Of a stretch of DNA of 64,000 nucleotides, positions 1-8,974 are shown piece by piece. The translations under genes were made by a program, and so were the position numbers. The notes below the pieces were generated by a model. That model was given only the letters and a program-made list of their open reading frames with translations. It was not told the origin of the DNA and did no database searches. Every line of letters begins with the position of its first letter. Within the stretch, counting starts at the first letter, position 1. This DNA is from Paraburkholderia caffeinitolerans. GTDB lineage: Bacteria > Pseudomonadota > Gammaproteobacteria > Burkholderiales > Burkholderiaceae. Location of the stretch: assembly GCF_902859945.1 (NCBI RefSeq), contig NZ_CADIKL010000041.1:1-64000 (forward strand). The letters are read 5' to 3'.

Positions 1-75
1 CTGCATCGCCGGCAGAAGCAGCCTCATGTTATCCGCAACCTGTTTCAGGAGAAGCATGTTCGCTACGCAGCTTGA
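1..75 (+). other. 3' tail of an unidentified reading frame
   Basis: From base 1 an open frame runs to a TGA at 73-75 and encodes a basic tail ending in KHVRYAA. It enters from outside the window, so neither its start nor its family can be judged. Because the ABC binding-protein similarity only begins near base 110, this could be the end of a transposase whose insertion removed the 5' end of that gene. This is inference from position only. Confidence 0.2.
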
Positions 76-799
76 TCCAATATACGCACTATTTATTGAA
101 CTGGTCAGTAATTACCGGGATACATCGGGCGAGCTGAAGGGCTTTGAGATCGACATCGCGCGCGAGATCGGGCGGCGCATGAACGCCAACGTGCAGTTCG
201 TCTGCCTGGGGTTCGACGGCCTGATTCCCGCGCTGCTCTCCAATAAGATCGACATCATCACTTCGAGCCTGTCAATCACCGAGGCGCGCAAGAAGAGCAT
301 CGACTTTTCCATTCCCTATCGGATTTCGACCGCACGTTTCGTTGGTCGCAAGGGCGCGGGTCTGCATCCGATGAATGCGGACAACACGCCGAATGCGAGC
401 TCGCTCAAGGGCAAGGTGGTGGGCGTGCAACGGGCCACCACGAACGACAATTATCTCGCCGGTGAGTTTCCCGGCGTCGAGATCGCCCGCTATGACACGT
501 CGGAGAACATGCTGCTGGACCTCGTTGACGGCCGCATCGACCTCGCGCTCGTGAGCCCGATGAAGGTGCGGACGGACTTTCTCGACAAGCCGGAGGGGCG
601 CGACTTCGAGTTCGTCAGTCCCGAGATCGAGGCGCCCAGGTACCTGGGCGACGGCGTAGCCGTGGGGCTGCCCAAGGGGGAAACGGCGCGGCGCGACGAG
701 ATCAATGCGGCGCTGCGGGGCATGTTCGCCGACGGGACCTTCAAGGCGATTAACCAGAAGTACTGGGCCTTCAGTGTGCTGCCCGCGGTCTGGCACTGA
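26..799 (+). CDS. ABC transporter amino-acid substrate-binding protein, 5'-truncated
   Basis: Family-3 periplasmic binding protein for polar amino acids or opines. The typical stretch begins at about residue 30 (RDTSGELKGFEIDIAREIG) and continues through a KIDIITSSLSITEARK-like segment and a C-terminal GTFKAINQKYW. Family members begin with a signal peptide and an N-terminal beta strand. Here the first ~28 residues match neither, and there is no hydrophobic leader or convincing ribosome site. I infer that the 5' end was replaced and the protein may no longer be exported. Two permease genes follow in the same direction, as in His/Arg/octopine importers. An upstream frame ending at base 75 may mark the breakpoint. 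Start at 26 is only the first ATG; 59 is another. Confidence 0.6.
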   Translation: MLSATCFRRSMFATQLDPIYALFIELVSNYRDTSGELKGFEIDIAREIGRRMNANVQFVCLGFDGLIPALLSNKIDIITSSLSITEARKKSIDFSIPYRISTARFVGRKGAGLHPMNADNTPNASSLKGKVVGVQRATTNDNYLAGEFPGVEIARYDTSENMLLDLVDGRIDLALVSPMKVRTDFLDKPEGRDFEFVSPEIEAPRYLGDGVAVGLPKGETARRDEINAALRGMFADGTFKAINQKYWAFSVLPAVWH

Positions 800-843
800 C
801 GCGAGTGCGCCCATGAATTCGCCAACCGATCGCAGATGACAAC

Positions 844-1536
844 ATGAACTTGTTCAACGGCTGGGGGCCGACCATCGCAAGCGGCGCGTGGACGGCCGTG
901 GAGGTTGCAGGGCTGTCGACGGCATTCGGTATTGCGTTTGGCCTGCTCGGCGCGGCAGCGTGCCTGTCGCGCTTCAAGGCTGTGCGCTGGCTGGCCGATG
1001 CCTACATCACGACGATACGGGGCATCCCGGAGCTGCTCCTGATCCTGATGGTCTACTTTGGCAGCACGGTGGCCTTGAGCCGGCTGCTCTCGCTGATCAA
1101 GCCCGACGCCGGGGTGGTCGAGATTCCGCCCTTTCCGGCAGGCATCTTTGCGCTTGCGCTGATCTTCGGCGGCTACGCGTCGGAGGTGTTCCGCGGCGCG
1201 CTCACCGCCATTCCCCGCGGACAGGTTGAGGCGGGCATGGCCGCGGGCATGAGCACCTTGCAGATCTTTTTCGTGATCCAGTGTCCCCAGATGCTACGGC
1301 TGGCGCTGCCGGGGCTGGAGAACATCTGGGTTTCGACGCTCAAGGACACCTCATTAATTTCCATCGTGGGACTGAGCGAGTTGATGAAGGCCGCCGAGCT
1401 GGCCATCAGTGACACGCGCCGGGCCTTGTTCTTCTACCTGTGCGCGGGCGCCATCTACCTGGCGCTGACCGTGTTGAGTTCGCTCGCGCTCCATCATCTC
1501 GAACGGCGCGGCGCACGCCGTGAAAGGACGTCCTGA
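844..1536 (+). CDS. Amino-acid ABC transporter permease (HisQ/OccQ-like)
   Basis: Inner-membrane permease subunit of a polar amino-acid importer, 230 aa with about five hydrophobic segments. The family signature is visible: TTIRGIPELLLIL near residue 58, and the EAA loop RGQVEAGMAAGMS near residues 124-137, which contacts the ATPase. It lies 44 bp after the binding-protein gene and 2 bp before a second permease, so the two permeases should form a heterodimer. No ATP-binding subunit follows; the next gene is on the other strand. The ATPase is therefore upstream of the window, elsewhere, or lost. Confidence 0.85.
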   Translation: MNLFNGWGPTIASGAWTAVEVAGLSTAFGIAFGLLGAAACLSRFKAVRWLADAYITTIRGIPELLLILMVYFGSTVALSRLLSLIKPDAGVVEIPPFPAGIFALALIFGGYASEVFRGALTAIPRGQVEAGMAAGMSTLQIFFVIQCPQMLRLALPGLENIWVSTLKDTSLISIVGLSELMKAAELAISDTRRALFFYLCAGAIYLALTVLSSLALHHLERRGARRERTS

Positions 1537-1538
1537 CC

Positions 1539-2228
1539 ATGGATTTCGAACTCATCCGCGAGAGCCTCCCGCTCCTCTGGGAGGGAACGCTGCTAACCCT
1601 GGCGTTCTTCGCGATCACGTTAGTGCTGTCGACGATGCTGGCGGTGCCGCTCGCAATCGTTCGGGTCCAGAAGGCCTGGTGGCTGCGCTGGCCCGTTGAG
1701 GTGTTCTCACAGGTTTTCCGGGGGACTCCGCTGCTGGTGCAGATCTTCATTGTGTACTACGGCATTGCCCAGATCGACGCGGTGCGCGAGAGCTGGGCAT
1801 GGCCCTACCTGCGCCAGCCGTACTGGTGCGCTGTCATCAGCTTCGTGCTGAACGCGACGGCCTATACCGTGCACATCTTCCGCGGGGCGATCCAGGCCGT
1901 GCCGCGTGGAGAGATCGAGGCCGGCCACGCCTTCGGGTTGTCTTTCGGCGCGCTCTACCGCCACATCATCTGTCCGCAAGCGTTGCGGCTGGCGCTGCCT
2001 GCCTACGGCAACGAAACGATCAGGACGATCAAGCGCACGTCGCTGGCGAGCGCCATCACGATCTCGGATCTCACTGGCGTTGCCAACACCCTGGTGGCAC
2101 GCACTTTCGCACCCTACGAGATCTTCATTGCGGCTGGGCTGATCTACCTGGCCCTCGCGTTTGCGGTCAACCACCTGGTACGGTGGCTGGAGCACCGCTT
2201 TGACGTCGAGGTCGGCTCACTGGTTTGA
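1539..2228 (+). CDS. Amino-acid ABC transporter permease (HisM/OccM-like)
   Basis: Second permease subunit, 229 aa. The motif QVFRGTPLLVQIFIVYYG near residue 58 and the EAA loop RGEIEAGHAFGLS near residues 123-136 are typical of HisM/ArtM-type subunits. The start is 2 bp after the stop of the preceding permease, implying translational coupling. Last gene of the operon; a short perfect hairpin follows at 2248-2267. Specificity (basic amino acid or opine-like) cannot be read from the permease. Confidence 0.85.
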   Translation: MDFELIRESLPLLWEGTLLTLAFFAITLVLSTMLAVPLAIVRVQKAWWLRWPVEVFSQVFRGTPLLVQIFIVYYGIAQIDAVRESWAWPYLRQPYWCAVISFVLNATAYTVHIFRGAIQAVPRGEIEAGHAFGLSFGALYRHIICPQALRLALPAYGNETIRTIKRTSLASAITISDLTGVANTLVARTFAPYEIFIAAGLIYLALAFAVNHLVRWLEHRFDVEVGSLV

Positions 2229-2247
2229 TAATTCGGTTGAGAAGGGG

Positions 2248-2267
2248 GCGACGCAGTAATGCGTCGC
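2248..2267. terminator. Perfect 8-bp hairpin between convergent genes
   Basis: GCGACGCA-gtaa-TGCGTCGC forms a perfect 8-bp stem with a 4-nt loop, 20 bp after the permease stop and 50 bp past the end of the convergent BON gene. There is no U-tract on either side, so it is at best a weak or Rho-assisted bidirectional terminator. Confidence 0.4.
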
Positions 2268-2317
2268 TGATACCCGCCTGATCTACGCTCGCCGCATCCC
2301 GCTCCTCCTGCGGCAGC

Positions 2318-2698
2318 TTACATGCCGCCAAAAGGCTTCTGCATCGTCAACTTGTTGGTCACCGACGTCACGCCGGGAACACTCTTGGCAATATCCTCGA
2401 CCTTGCCGATTTGCGCGTTTTCCGAGACCGTACCACTTAGCGTCACCGCGCCGTTTTTCGCGCGCACGCTAATGTTGCCGGCGCTGATCGACTTGTCCTT
2501 CCCGATAGCGGCATACACCTTGCGACGCAGCGCACGGTCCGCCTGCTTTCCCGTAGGTGCCCCAGCGCCCGAGGCCTGCACCACGGCTTGTACACCAGCG
2601 GACGCGCTGGATGCGTCCAGGGGTTGAGACCACGCGCTCATGGAACCTGCCGCGGCCAGCGCCGTGATCGCCAACACGAGTACCCTGGTTTTCTTCAT
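2318..2698 (-). CDS. BON-domain periplasmic protein (OsmY-like)
   Basis: 126-aa exported protein. Residues 1-24 form a Sec signal peptide (basic start, Leu/Ala-rich core, cleavage near AWSQ). One BON domain covers about residues 53-118, with the characteristic ISVRAKNGAVTLSGTV and VPGVTSVTNKL segments. BON domains bind membranes or phospholipid; family members of this size are envelope-stress proteins. Transcribed in the same direction as the upstream porin but 42 bp from it. Confidence 0.85.
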   Translation of the reverse strand: MKKTRVLVLAITALAAAGSMSAWSQPLDASSASAGVQAVVQASGAGAPTGKQADRALRRKVYAAIGKDKSISAGNISVRAKNGAVTLSGTVSENAQIGKVEDIAKSVPGVTSVTNKLTMQKPFGGM

Positions 2699-2740
2699 GG
2701 AATGCTCCGTTCTTGTGATATTTTCGCCAACAGTCGACCG

Positions 2741-3919
2741 TCAGAACGTGTGACGCAGCCCGAGCATCGCGGCCGACGTGTTCTTGCCCGGAGCCGGGGG
2801 CGCACCGTATGCCAATTCCTGATTCATTGCACCGCGGTTCGAGACGTAGCCAACATCGACATGAAGCATCGTCGCTTTGGAGAGGTAGTACACGGCTCCG
2901 AGGACGTAGGCGGTGGACTGGTTCTTCGAGTGTTTCTCGTCGCGCACATAGTACACACCGGAACTCAGATCAAGGGCGGGGGAGACGCGGTAGCCAAGTC
3001 CAGCGGTCCACATGTCGAAATCTCCGGACGTTGCGCCAAATGCGGGGTTGCCATTCTCATACGCCGGTTGCCGCCCGTTGCTGAACGAACCCGAAACGGA
3101 AATCCTGTTCCACGTGTATTTCGCGCCGAGGTAGACGAAGCGGTTATTGTCGACGCCGGTTGCCGGAATGGCCGGCGACGCGGGATAAGTCGCCGGGAAC
3201 GGATTGGCGTCGTGCCCGTCGTAGTAGAGCGCGGCGAAATTCAAACCGTAATTGGAATATTTGAGGACCGCGGATTTGTGCGATCCGGCCGAAAATTCGC
3301 CCGGAACACCACCAAGTGTGTACTCAAGCGTAACCGATGCGCCGTAGAAGGACGGGGAATTGTAGATCAGTGCGTTACTGTCATACAGAGCACCAATTGA
3401 TCCGTTCGTACTCGTGCCGGGCCAGCCCGACGCGCTGTCCATAGTGAGCCAGGCGGTCAACACACTACCGAAGAATTGCCCGCCACGAACGTCCGTGTCC
3501 GAAAACGCGTAGCCGATTGGGGAAAACTGGCGGCCGGCGTTCAACGAGCCGAAGGGCCCTGCGATGCCTACGCTTGCCACCTGGTTAAACATCGCCGCAG
3601 CACCCGGTGTATCAGAGAGCTGAAGCTTGCCGGCTCCGCTGTCGAACGACCCTTGCAGCTTAAAGTTGACACTGTAACCACCGCCGATATCTTCCTTTCC
3701 AGTCATGCCAATAATGCTGGAATACATGCCGCCGTCCTTGTAACGGAATACCGAACCTTTATCCGGATTGACGGCTGGATTGGGTGCAAAAGTAGCGGCC
3801 GAAGTGCTTTGCCAGAGGAGGGACGAATCCACTGCTCCGTACAACGTGACCGACGACTGTGCCTGCGCAACATCAGCACAAGCGAGAAGTGCGAAAAGAA
3901 TAACTCCTTTCCTGGTCAT
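2741..3919 (-). CDS. Gram-negative porin (OmpC-like, Burkholderiales type)
   Basis: 392-aa outer-membrane general porin. The signal peptide (about residues 1-20) ends in AQAQ and is followed by SSVTLYGAVDSSLLW, the usual first strand. GNAGRQFSP-like loop and barrel strands follow (LNAGRQFSPIGYAFSD near residue 128), and the C-terminus LGLRHTF carries the terminal Phe recognised by the BAM complex. First of three porins in the window. Likely supplies small solutes to a neighbouring uptake or catabolic system; nothing in the sequence fixes the solute. Confidence 0.9.
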   Translation of the reverse strand: MTRKGVILFALLACADVAQAQSSVTLYGAVDSSLLWQSTSAATFAPNPAVNPDKGSVFRYKDGGMYSSIIGMTGKEDIGGGYSVNFKLQGSFDSGAGKLQLSDTPGAAAMFNQVASVGIAGPFGSLNAGRQFSPIGYAFSDTDVRGGQFFGSVLTAWLTMDSASGWPGTSTNGSIGALYDSNALIYNSPSFYGASVTLEYTLGGVPGEFSAGSHKSAVLKYSNYGLNFAALYYDGHDANPFPATYPASPAIPATGVDNNRFVYLGAKYTWNRISVSGSFSNGRQPAYENGNPAFGATSGDFDMWTAGLGYRVSPALDLSSGVYYVRDEKHSKNQSTAYVLGAVYYLSKATMLHVDVGYVSNRGAMNQELAYGAPPAPGKNTSAAMLGLRHTF

Positions 3920-4013
3920 TTCGTCTCCAAATTGTATTAATTAGGAATTCGAATTAAATACTGTGTTAAAAGTCGACTGTATTTATCGCCCTTGCATCAT
4001 CGAATACCAATCA

Positions 4014-4232
4014 TTACGTTTGATGCAACCTCGTCGCCGCGCTTAGGCCCGAGGCGTTCGCGTTCAAACTCTTCTCACGGGCCAACCTGGCGATTGACAC
4101 CACCGGTTCGCAAACTGCCATCGTCAGGGGACGACGGAATTCGGGACGATGGTTCGGACGACCTTTACGGCTGCCGGATCTCTGTTTTGGCTGTGAAAAA
4201 ATGGTGTCCACCACTTGGGAAATGATGGACAT
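4014..4232 (-). pseudogene. IS66-type accessory transposition protein (orfA) relic
   Basis: A 72-codon frame encodes SRKGRPNHRPEFRR, then CEPVVSIARLAREKSLNANA. This matches the Arg-rich start and helix-turn-helix of IS66 TnpA/OrfA proteins (RPNxxPEFRRxL...CEPGVSVAxLAxxxGLNANxxFKW). After NAN the frame departs from the family, so it is a decayed 5' fragment. No terminal repeats or partner tnpB/tnpC are nearby. The rest of 3920-4508 holds the porin upstream region and shows no other gene. Confidence 0.5.
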
Positions 4233-4508
4233 TACTCTGATGCCGACGGCCTTGGACGTCGCGCTTCGTTTCCTGCACCTCGAGAGCGGTGACCAGACAG
4301 CACATCCTATGCGCTATCAGGATGACTGGCCCGACGATTCCGCTTACTAAACGCTCGAGGTTTGCCACTCTGGCGCTTCGCAACTTATTGTCCTGAACGA
4401 ACTGAGGCACAATGCGCACCGGCCGCCCTTACGGTCTGAAAATTCTTGGTAACCGTGGAATGCGAACTCCTTGCGATGCTGCGGACGAGTCCTGGCCAAT
4501 AGAAGTGC

Positions 4509-5357
4509 TCAGTACGGGCGGGTCCCAATGATCGTCGCGCGGTCCATCCGGCGATGGCACGGCGGGTAATCCATGACCGCGTAGTGCTGGCTCGATCGAT
4601 TGTCCCAGATCGCCACACTGTTTTTTGTCCAGCGCCAGCGGACCTGATACTCAGGAATGTAGGCTTGACTAATCAGGTAGCGCAGCAGGTCAGAACCACC
4701 CATGTTGAAATCCTGTCCGAACCGCACGTTCGCTGGCGTATGAAAGTTCGTGAAGTGGGTGGTAGCGCCGTTAACGAAAAGCACCTTCTCCCCGGTTTCC
4801 GGATGGGTACGCACCACCGGATGTTCGGCATCGGGAAACTGGGCTTTCAGTGCAAGGCGCTTCTCGATCGGCATGACCGCGCCGAAACTGGCCTCGATGC
4901 TGTGGCGCGCCCGAAGCTCGGCGATTTGCTCCTTGATATGGGCAGGCAGATTTTCATACGCAAGCACCATATTGGCCCACATCGTATCGCCGCCGATAGG
5001 CGGACATTCACGGCAACGCAGAACGCTCGCCATGGGCGGCACCTCGCGCCAGGTCGCATCCGTGTGCCAGGAGTTTTCGTATCGCTCCGGGGGATTCTCA
5101 GGAGTCTTGTAGATTTGTATCAGACCAGGATTATCGGGATCACTACCCGTCACCGGATGATCTTCAAGTTCACCGAAGCGGCGCGCAAAGGCCACATGCT
5201 GGGCTGCCGTAATGTCCTGGTTGCGCAGGAAAAGCACACGGTGTTTGAGCAGTGCCTCGCAAATGCTCGCGAAGAGCCCGTTATCTTCGATCGCATCAAC
5301 AAGGTCGACCCCAGTAAGTTCAGCGCCAATAGCGCAAGTTAGTTGCTCGATATGCAT
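4509..5357 (-). CDS. TauD/TfdA-family 2-oxoglutarate-dependent dioxygenase
   Basis: 282-aa Fe(II)/2-oxoglutarate oxygenase that would hydroxylate a small organic substrate with loss of succinate and CO2. The facial triad is visible: H98 and D100 in NSWHTDATW and distal H268 in YPPCHRRMDR, with the nearby Arg for 2-oxoglutarate. The start is supported by GGAG 5 nt upstream. The gene is third in line after the BKACE-1 and quinone-reductase genes and probably belongs to their catabolic operon. Family substrates include taurine, sulfonates, phenoxyacetates and betaine-like compounds; the substrate here is unknown. Confidence 0.85.
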   Translation of the reverse strand: MHIEQLTCAIGAELTGVDLVDAIEDNGLFASICEALLKHRVLFLRNQDITAAQHVAFARRFGELEDHPVTGSDPDNPGLIQIYKTPENPPERYENSWHTDATWREVPPMASVLRCRECPPIGGDTMWANMVLAYENLPAHIKEQIAELRARHSIEASFGAVMPIEKRLALKAQFPDAEHPVVRTHPETGEKVLFVNGATTHFTNFHTPANVRFGQDFNMGGSDLLRYLISQAYIPEYQVRWRWTKNSVAIWDNRSSQHYAVMDYPPCHRRMDRATIIGTRPY

Positions 5358-5559
5358 GGAGACTCCATCAGATTCTGGAATAGCTCATTGTGGTACGGCG
5401 GTTGCGCGGAGCGCACGGCAGGGCGGGACATGAAGACTTGCGCGAGTCGTCATCGCGATGACGACGGGGACGTCGCCACCTCACGCCGACGTACGCAGGC
5501 TTATGGCCCGCTGCCGACGACCTATCAGCGCGGGCCGGCGTCGCACCTCTCGCGCTGGC

Positions 5560-6531
5560 TTATGGCACCAGCACGGTTGCACCACTCGTCTTCCTGTTCT
5601 CCAGGGCGAGGTGTGCCTGTGCTGCATCTTCCAGCGCGAAGCTCTGCTTCGGCTCACTGGTCAGTTTGCCGGCCAATACCATATCGAATACTTCGTTGGC
5701 CATCGACAGCATGTGCGAGCGCGGCGTGGCATAGTGAACCATAGCTGGGCGAGTCACCCATAGCGAGCCTTTGACTGCCAGCGTTCTGCTGTCGATCTCC
5801 ACCGGCCCGGAAGTCGTGCCGTTGCTGACGAGCGTGCCACGCACCTGAAGGCTCGAGAGCGATGCATCAAGCGTTGCCTTTCCGACTGAATCGAAAACTA
5901 CTTCCACCTTCTTTCCGTCCGTGATCTCCATCACACGATCGACGATGTTCTCGCGCGAGGTCACGATGGTGTGCGTACACCCATTGGCCTTCGCGATCTC
6001 AGCCTTCTCGTCGGTGCTCACTGTTCCGATCATCGTCACGCCAAGCGCGCGTGCCCATTGACAGGCGAGCAGGCCAACACCCCCGGCAGCGGCGTGATAC
6101 AGAATGGTTTCGCCACCCTTGAGCGGATAGACCTGACGGAAGAGGTATTGCGCCGTCATCCCCTTCATGATGAGCGTGGACGCGGTGCGGTCCGACACGC
6201 CATCCGGTAGCGGAATCAGCACCTCGGCTGGCATTACCCGCACATCGCAGTACGCGCCTTGGGGGCCGAGCAGATAACCCACGCGATCACCAACGCGGAT
6301 GTCGGTCACGCCGGGGCCTACCGCTTCGACCACACCCACGGCATCCGAGCCCAGGCCGTTCGGCAGGGCCAGGGGATAGTGACCCGTGCGGAAGTAGATG
6401 TCGATAAAGTTGACCGCGATATAGGTGTGCCTTACGCGGGCCTGGCCGGGGCCGGGGTCGCCGACCTCCACCGACTCGAGCTTGAGGACGTCGACGCTTC
6501 CCGTTTCGTAGAAGCGGATTGCCTTTGCCAT
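5560..6531 (-). CDS. NAD(P)H:quinone oxidoreductase, zinc-independent MDR family
   Basis: 323-aa medium-chain dehydrogenase/reductase of the quinone-oxidoreductase branch. The N-terminal GroES-like fold has NFIDIYFRTGHY near residue 41; the nucleotide site is HAAAGGVGLLACQWA near residues 145-159. Zinc-ligand Cys clusters of alcohol dehydrogenases are absent, as expected for QOR. Ribosome site AGGAGA precedes the ATG. It lies between BKACE-1 and the TauD-like gene on the same strand, so it probably handles a redox step of that pathway, although QOR-like enzymes also detoxify enones. Confidence 0.85.
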   Translation of the reverse strand: MAKAIRFYETGSVDVLKLESVEVGDPGPGQARVRHTYIAVNFIDIYFRTGHYPLALPNGLGSDAVGVVEAVGPGVTDIRVGDRVGYLLGPQGAYCDVRVMPAEVLIPLPDGVSDRTASTLIMKGMTAQYLFRQVYPLKGGETILYHAAAGGVGLLACQWARALGVTMIGTVSTDEKAEIAKANGCTHTIVTSRENIVDRVMEITDGKKVEVVFDSVGKATLDASLSSLQVRGTLVSNGTTSGPVEIDSRTLAVKGSLWVTRPAMVHYATPRSHMLSMANEVFDMVLAGKLTSEPKQSFALEDAAQAHLALENRKTSGATVLVP

Positions 6532-6670
6532 GCCATGTCTCCTGAAAATGCTTGATTAAAGATTTGCTGATTGTTTTCGGAAGCGTTGCCTCGAACGAGC
6601 ACTTCGGCGTCCGGCCTGGGGGGCTCATGCGCCTACTGGCAAGATCCACATTAAGGCGCTCCGGAAGAGA

Positions 6671-7606
6671 TCAGAACGCGACAGCATGTTTGCCCTTGAG
6701 TTGAAGCATGTTGCGCGTCTCATCCGGCGTCGCCACCTCCAGGTTCAGCGAATGCAAGATGCCAACGATGCGTCTGACCTGTTCCGCATTGCTCGTCGAC
6801 AGCTGGCCTGGTCCGTCCCAGAGCGAATCCTCCAGGCCAACGCGAACGTTGCCACCCATGGCGGCAGCCATCGAGGCGATCGGCATCTGGCTGCGGCCGG
6901 CACCCAGCACAGACCAGTAGTAGTCCTTGCCAAATAGTCGCTCAGCGGTACGGCGCATATGCATGACGTCATCGGGATGCGTGCCGATGCCCCCGAGCAG
7001 GCCGAAAACGGACTGGATGAAGAACGGCGGCTTGAGTATTCCGCGGTCGATAAAGTGCGCTGCCGTGTAGAGGTGGCTGGTGTCGTAGCATTCGATCTCG
7101 AAGCGCGTGCCGTTGTCGGCGCAGGACTCGAGGATGTAGCGGATTTCCTTGAAGGTATTGCGGAAGACGCGGTCCTCCGAGCCTTCCAGGTACGGGCGCT
7201 CCCAGTCGTGCTTGAACTCCTTGTAGCGGCCGAGCATCGGATACAGGCCGAAGTTCATCGAGCCCATGTTCAGGGAGGCGACTTCGGGCTTGAGTTGCAG
7301 CGCCGGTTGCAGCCGTTCCTCGACGAGCATGTTGGGGGCGCCACCCGTCGTGAGGTTGATCACCACGTCGGAGCGAGCGGCAATCTCCGGAAGGAACTCC
7401 CGGAAGAGGGCGGGGTCCTGGGAGGGTTGGCCATTCACGGGCTTGCGCGCGTGCAGATGGACAATGGAAGCGCCGGCCTCGGCCGCAGCAACTGCCTCGC
7501 GCGAGATCTCTTCTGCGGTGATTGGCAGGTAGGGAGACATCGTCGGCGTATGGATGGCGCCAGTCACGGCGCAGGTGACGATTACCTTGTTCTGAGGTGC
7601 GGCCAT
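6671..7606 (-). CDS. BKACE-family beta-keto acid cleavage enzyme (DUF849), copy 1
   Basis: 311-aa zinc enzyme of the beta-keto acid cleavage family, which condenses a beta-keto acid with acetyl-CoA to give acetoacetate plus a new acyl-CoA. The metal motif HLHARKP is near residue 49 and the conserved acidic VGLEDSLW near residue 255. An N-terminal CAVTGAIHTP segment is typical. First gene of the operon BKACE-1/QOR/TauD. The upstream region 7631-7806 carries the direct-repeat operator shared with BKACE-2. Known substrates of the family range from 3-keto-5-aminohexanoate to dehydrocarnitine. Confidence 0.85.
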   Translation of the reverse strand: MAAPQNKVIVTCAVTGAIHTPTMSPYLPITAEEISREAVAAAEAGASIVHLHARKPVNGQPSQDPALFREFLPEIAARSDVVINLTTGGAPNMLVEERLQPALQLKPEVASLNMGSMNFGLYPMLGRYKEFKHDWERPYLEGSEDRVFRNTFKEIRYILESCADNGTRFEIECYDTSHLYTAAHFIDRGILKPPFFIQSVFGLLGGIGTHPDDVMHMRRTAERLFGKDYYWSVLGAGRSQMPIASMAAAMGGNVRVGLEDSLWDGPGQLSTSNAEQVRRIVGILHSLNLEVATPDETRNMLQLKGKHAVAF

Positions 7607-7630
7607 GGTATGTGTGTTCCGTTCGTACTT

Positions 7631-7806
7631 GATCTGAGAGGGCGTTGGCGAATCGACGCGAACATGGTTCGACGACGAACAGTCTACGAATCGCAGACCT
7701 TCGTTTTTCTCACATTTGATGACATAGCGATCTCATTTCGTGACAGAATAAAAGGGACTCCGGGTTTCCACGCAGAGCGGAACCGGACCACCGCCACGTG
7801 GACGAG
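7631..7806. repeat. Duplicated regulatory segment, copy 1
   Basis: This segment between BKACE-1 and the araC-type gene is closely repeated at 13208-13386 in front of BKACE-2. From 7683 to 7746 the two copies differ at about one base. It contains the 21-bp-spaced direct repeats listed separately. The duplication gives both catabolic operons the same control region. Confidence 0.85.
7713..7745. promoter_or_regulatory. Predicted AraC-type operator (direct repeats), copy 1
   Basis: CATTTGATGACA at 7713-7724 and CATTTCGTGACA at 7734-7745 are direct repeats spaced exactly 21 bp, two helical turns. That is the geometry used by AraC-family regulators. The site lies 107 bp before the BKACE-1 start and 66 bp before the regulator gene. 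Binding by that regulator is inferred. Confidence 0.55.
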
Positions 7807-7811
7807 AAGCG

Positions 7812-8822
7812 ATGGGTACATTGATTCGTACAGGCGTGATGACCAACTATCTCAAGGTTGCGCAGCAACTGAGCTTTGACCCGAAGCTATTGCTACGGAA
7901 ACTGGGGTTGAGCAGTGCGATGCTTGCAGACCCGGAATGCCTGATTCCGGGAAGCGCCGCCGTTACTTTGTTGAAAGAATCAGCGCGCATCACCCAATGC
8001 CCGACATTCGGGCTGCGTGTGGCTGACCTTTGGCAATTGTCCGACCTCGGTGTCGTCAGCGTGTTGCTCACGCATCAGCGAACCCTGCGCGAAGCTGTCG
8101 CAACCCTGATTCAGTATCGGCACCTGCTGAACGAGTTCCTGGTCATACGCATGGAAGACGTCGGCAAGAAAGTGATCGTGCGAGAAGAGTTTGTCGCCGA
8201 TGAAACCGGGACATCCGTACAGTCGACTGAACTGGTACTGGGCTCACTGTCACGCATGTGCAGTACGCTGCTGGGTGCCGCCTGGCACCCGCTTAGCGTC
8301 CATTTCACCCATGATGCTCCCCCGGATCTGCGGCTGCACCGACGCGTGTTCGTGGGAAAGCTGGAATTCGCCAGTTCCTTCAATGGCGTGATTTGCCGTG
8401 CAGCCGATATGGACTTTCCGAACCCCATCGCTGACCCTGTCATGGCGCGCCACGCGCAACGATTGCTTGAGGGTCTGCCTGGGGCCAGGGAGCCGTCAGT
8501 TGTGCTCGAGGTGCGCAAGGCAATCTATCTGCTGCTGCCGGTTGGGCGTGCGACGATCGAGCAGGTGGCTCAAGGCCTCGGCATGAACGTGCGTACGCTA
8601 CAGCGCCAACTCGAAAGCGCGGGAATGGTCTTCTCGGACATGGTAAATGGCGTACGGCGCGACCTCGTCGTCCACTATATGGAAAACAAGAGCCACTCGC
8701 TGGGACACATTGCCGAGGCGCTCGGATACTCAGCCTATGGATCGTTCGTACGTTGGTTTGAGGCGCAGTTCGGGATGACGCCGTCGCAGTGGCGAAGCGC
8801 TAAGTCAGCGAAGGGAAGGTAG
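7812..8822 (+). CDS. AraC-family transcriptional regulator
   Basis: 336 aa. The N-terminal ~200 residues match the arabinose-binding-like sensor domain of the OruR/ArgR-like branch (VAQQLSFDPKLLLRKLGL). The C-terminal ~100 residues are two helix-turn-helices: TIEQVAQGLGMNVRTLQRQLESAG and SLGHIAEALGYSAYGSFVRWFEAQFGMTPSQWR. Divergent from BKACE-1 across a region holding a 21-bp-spaced direct repeat, also present before BKACE-2. It is the obvious candidate to control both operons. ATG at 7812 or 7851 are both possible starts. Confidence 0.9.
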   Translation: MGTLIRTGVMTNYLKVAQQLSFDPKLLLRKLGLSSAMLADPECLIPGSAAVTLLKESARITQCPTFGLRVADLWQLSDLGVVSVLLTHQRTLREAVATLIQYRHLLNEFLVIRMEDVGKKVIVREEFVADETGTSVQSTELVLGSLSRMCSTLLGAAWHPLSVHFTHDAPPDLRLHRRVFVGKLEFASSFNGVICRAADMDFPNPIADPVMARHAQRLLEGLPGAREPSVVLEVRKAIYLLLPVGRATIEQVAQGLGMNVRTLQRQLESAGMVFSDMVNGVRRDLVVHYMENKSHSLGHIAEALGYSAYGSFVRWFEAQFGMTPSQWRSAKSAKGR

Positions 8823-8974
8823 GCGGCGACCTGTGTTGATCGGCTCTGGTTCCAGTAGGTGTGCGTAGCAAACTGGCTCATGGCCGAATTTCAGTCGACG
8901 GCGGCGCGAATGGACTTTGCCAGGCCATTGCGCCGGAGCCGAATGAACCATGCGAAGAACATGGCATGCGGGAA

